Source: Quinella sp. 2Q5 | Lineage (GTDB): Bacteria > Bacillota > Negativicutes > Selenomonadales > Selenomonadaceae | Length of the DNA stretch: 64,000 nucleotides | Assembly: GCA_015206785.1 (NCBI GenBank) | Contig: JADEZQ010000003.1 | Location: forward strand, 62,001 to 126,000 | Reading direction: 5' to 3' | Shown here: piece after piece, positions 61,874 through 64,000 of the stretch | Layout: each line of letters opens with the position of its first letter | Position numbering within the stretch: position 1 is the first letter of the stretch | Position numbers and translations under genes: made by a program | The notes under the pieces: model-generated | Databases searched by the model: none | Seen by the model: only the letters and a program-made list of their open reading frames with translations | What the model was told of the DNA's origin: nothing

Positions 61874-62704
61874 ATGAAGAAACGAATCGAAGACAAAACC
61901 GTTCTGGTCGTTGACGATGACGACATGAACTTGCAGGTCGCCAAGATGGTGCTCGAACGCAAGATTAATTGCCGCGTTATAATTTCCGACAACGGCCGCG
62001 ACGCTCTGGAAATTCTGCGCGGGCAGGACGTGAACCTTGTGCTGTTGGACATCATAATGCCTGACTTCGACGGGATAGAGACGCTTGCGCAAATTCGTGC
62101 GGATGAATTCTTCGGCGGCGTGCCCGTGATGATGCTGACGGCTTCGGGCGACGTGGACGACATCAGACGCGCCGCTGCGCTCGGAGTGACCGATTACATC
62201 AAGAAACCGTTCATGCCGGCGGATTTGGCTGACCGCGTCACGAAAAAATTAAACGCCATTGACGAATACGCCACGGAAAAAATTTTGCTCGTCGGCGAAA
62301 ACCGAATCGCCCTCAAAGATATGCGCCGCACTCTGGAAGATTCTTTCCTGTGCGACGTTTCGATTGCCGTCTCCATTGCCGAGGCTGTGGAAATTTTGCG
62401 CGGCGGCGAATTCAATCTGATTATCGCGTGCGCGGACATGAAGTTCATCGACGGCTTCAGGCTGATGAAATTTTTGGCGGACGACAGATTTTCCGCCGTG
62501 CCTTTGGTGCTGACGACGCCCGAAGCCTTTGCCGAGATGCTCGCGAAAATTTCCGCCGCGGACAATATCGACGCTGAGCCTGCTGAAAAAATTTCCGCCG
62601 CCGCAAAAACTTCGCCCGACACCGCCGAGACCGTCACTGACCGAAAAAATTTCGTCGACGTCGTCACAACGGCTATCGGCTACAGATTGAACGTGAGCGT
62701 TTGA
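61874..62704 (+). CDS. Double-receiver response regulator without an output domain
   Basis: 276 residues. The first receiver (~8-128) is complete: VVDDDDMN, phospho-acceptor Asp in VLLDIIMPDFDG, MLTASG and the Lys in IKKPF. A second receiver-like domain (~137-230) follows, but the acceptor position aligned by the downstream DG is Cys (IIACADMKFIDG), so it is probably not phosphorylated. A low-complexity Ala/Glu tail ends the protein. No DNA-binding, GGDEF or kinase domain is present. ATG at 61874 behind CGGGGGAG. Confidence 0.85.
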   Translation: MKKRIEDKTVLVVDDDDMNLQVAKMVLERKINCRVIISDNGRDALEILRGQDVNLVLLDIIMPDFDGIETLAQIRADEFFGGVPVMMLTASGDVDDIRRAAALGVTDYIKKPFMPADLADRVTKKLNAIDEYATEKILLVGENRIALKDMRRTLEDSFLCDVSIAVSIAEAVEILRGGEFNLIIACADMKFIDGFRLMKFLADDRFSAVPLVLTTPEAFAEMLAKISAADNIDAEPAEKISAAAKTSPDTAETVTDRKNFVDVVTTAIGYRLNVSV

Positions 62705-62716
62705 CGGAGGGGTTGC

Positions 62717-63538
62717 ATGGAAAAAATTTTTGACCTGCGCGGCGGCAAGCTCGTCGTCGGCGGAAGAACTTTGGTGATGGGTATTGTCAACGTCACGCCC
62801 GATTCTTTCAGCGACGGCGGAGAATTTTTCACGACAGAGGCGGCAATCAATCGCGCGACCGAAATCATCGCCGACGGCGCGGACATCATCGACATCGGTG
62901 CCGAATCCACCCGCCCCGACGCCGTGCCCATCACCGCCGCCGAAGAGATTGCTCGCCTGGAAAAAATTTTGCCCGCGGTTGCCAAACTCGGCGTGCCAAT
63001 CTCGATTGACACTTACAAGCCTGAAGTCGCCGCGCGTGCTTTGGAAGTCGGTGCGGACATCATCAACGACGTGCACGGGCTGGAGGATTTGCGCATGATT
63101 GACGTCGCGAAAAATTTCGGCGCACCCGTCATCGCCTGTCACTTCGAACCGTGCAACACATTCGACATCATCGGCGACGTGCAGAAATTTTTTCGGCGGA
63201 CGGCGGCAAATTGTTCGTCACGCGGCTTTGACACGACGCAAATAATTTTCGACCCGGGTATCGGCTTCGGCAAGACCCGCGACGACGACTTGACTATCCT
63301 GCGCCGCTTGCACGAGCTGAAATTTTTGGACGGGCGCGAAATTTTTCTGGCACTGGGCGTCAGTCGCAAACGAATCATCGGGCATTTAACGGGGCAAGCC
63401 GTCACCGAACGCGACGAGGCGACGGGTGCGCTGTGTGTCCACGCGGCATTGAGCGGCGTCGACATCGTGCGCGTCCACAACGTCCGAATGGTTTCGCGAA
63501 TGATCCGCACGATTGATTCATTGACTGAGGAGGAATAA
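62717..63538 (+). CDS. folP: Dihydropteroate synthase
   Basis: 273-residue folate enzyme that joins pterin pyrophosphate and p-aminobenzoate. MGIVNVTPDSFSDGG at ~22-36, DIGAESTRPDAVPI, PISIDTYKPEVAARAL, INDVHGL, FDPGIGFGKTRDDDL and GVSRKRIIG are all family motifs; the length is normal. ATG at 62717 with GGAGGGG upstream. It begins the folP-folB-folK cluster 12 bp after the response regulator. Confidence 0.96.
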   Translation: MEKIFDLRGGKLVVGGRTLVMGIVNVTPDSFSDGGEFFTTEAAINRATEIIADGADIIDIGAESTRPDAVPITAAEEIARLEKILPAVAKLGVPISIDTYKPEVAARALEVGADIINDVHGLEDLRMIDVAKNFGAPVIACHFEPCNTFDIIGDVQKFFRRTAANCSSRGFDTTQIIFDPGIGFGKTRDDDLTILRRLHELKFLDGREIFLALGVSRKRIIGHLTGQAVTERDEATGALCVHAALSGVDIVRVHNVRMVSRMIRTIDSLTEEE

Positions 63539-63541
63539 CTC

Positions 63542-63910
63542 ATGGCAGACAAAATTCTTTTGACGGGGCTGAAGGTTTCGGGCAAGCACGGCTGTTCGGA
63601 GGCGGAGCGCAAGAAAGCTCAACCGTTCGTCGTGGACGCGGAACTTCATCTCAACCTGAATCGGGCGGGAAAATCCGACGACCTGGGCGACACGATTGAC
63701 TACGTCAGCGTCATCGGCGACATCAAAAAAATCATCGGAGGTGCACCGCGCAATCTCATTGAGACCGTCGCGCAGGACATCACCGACTTGCTGCTCAGGC
63801 GATATCTTTTGCTCGACGCCGTGAAGATCACTCTGCGCAAGGTGTCACCGCCCGTCGACGAAAAATTTTCGGGTGCCGCCGTCGAAATCTTCAGGAGCCG
63901 CGAACGTTGA
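63542..63910 (+). CDS. folB: Dihydroneopterin aldolase
   Basis: 122-residue enzyme of pterin synthesis. LTGLKVSGKHGCSEAERKKAQPF at the start (key KHGCSEAER), LGDTIDYVSV with the family Tyr, LIETVAQDITDLLL with catalytic-type Glu, and the final VKITLRKVSPPV. ATG at 63542, three bases after folP, with GAGGAGG upstream. The stop overlaps the folK start. Confidence 0.95.
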   Translation: MADKILLTGLKVSGKHGCSEAERKKAQPFVVDAELHLNLNRAGKSDDLGDTIDYVSVIGDIKKIIGGAPRNLIETVAQDITDLLLRRYLLLDAVKITLRKVSPPVDEKFSGAAVEIFRSRER

Positions 63911-64000
63911 TTTGCTATCTCGGCTTGGGTGCCAATGTCGGCGAACGTCAGCGAACTCTGCGCCGCGCCATCGAACGCGTGAAAAATCTTCCCAACGTGA
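63907..64000 (+). CDS. folK: HPPK (folK), N-terminal part, truncated by the window end
   Basis: Thirty-one codons are visible from TTG 63907: ICYLGLGANVGERQRTLRRA is the characteristic N-terminus of 6-hydroxymethyl-7,8-dihydropterin pyrophosphokinase. The start overlaps the folB TGA. The enzyme supplies FolP with its pterin pyrophosphate substrate. Confidence 0.9.
   Translation, partial: MICYLGLGANVGERQRTLRRAIERVKNLPNV

Overview
The window looks like a chromosome segment of an anaerobic, motile, diderm Firmicute of the class Negativicutes (Selenomonadales-like). Three tandem OmpM-type porins, each with a signal peptide, an SLH domain and a beta-barrel, sit beside Gram-positive-style genes (cdaA-cdaR, DUF445 pairs, CheV). 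An RND efflux system and a flavin reductase-rubredoxin-rubrerythrin fusion fit the same picture. The DNA is GC-rich by eye, TTG start codons are common, and short A-tract/T-tract words (AAAATTTT-like) are scattered through weakly expressed genes and promoter spacers. The genus assignment is inference.

Layout. 1-2.1 kb: 3' end of infB followed directly by a cstA-type transporter. 2.2-5.7 kb: a minus-strand operon (MIF-like tautomerase, DsbA-like, old-yellow-enzyme, alpha/beta hydrolase) opposite an hxlR regulator. Two of its four genes are broken. 5.8-11.4 kb: dcuB-like transporter, HIT protein, sirtuin and two DUF6056-like membrane proteins. 11.5-17.8 kb: metQ, the rubrerythrin fusion, two DUF445 proteins, murI and a HAD phosphatase. 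18.1-24.9 kb: a long glutamine synthetase, and an operon of rlmD-like methyltransferase, ribF, a membrane protein, a flavodoxin-like protein and a Tat-exported metallo-beta-lactamase-fold protein. 25.1-32.0 kb: flagellar operon flgB-flgC-fliE-fliF-fliG-fliH-fliI-fliJ. 32.0-36.2 kb: GT2 glycosyltransferase, cdaR, cdaA, FrnE-like protein and a glyoxalase-II-like hydrolase. 36.2-36.7 kb: a cobalamin riboswitch with no gene behind it. 36.8-42.9 kb: rplS, thrS, a small HydF-like GTPase, a secreted protein, metA and a CBS/CorC transporter-associated protein. 43.0-50.0 kb: three porins and groES-groEL. 50.4-54.3 kb: cheV, phzF, a MEMO-AMMECR1 fusion and UPF0173. 54.6-61.7 kb: an RND operon holding a sensor-like domain fused to a dicarboxylate symporter, with recA at its end. 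61.9-64 kb: a response regulator and folP-folB-folK.

Unusual structure. Two families of structured intergenic repeats occur three times each: family A, 168 bp in every copy, and family B, 107 bp in two copies and 120 bp in one. They share the same opening hairpin and supply the 3' ends of some genes. The minus-strand cobalamin riboswitch has a promoter and several terminators but no gene downstream, which makes it a candidate riboswitch-controlled small RNA. The three porin mRNAs share a 20-nt element in their 5' leaders. An ATPase-like domain is fused to a DAACS symporter that lies between the two genes of an RND pump, and recA follows 10 bp after the pump gene.
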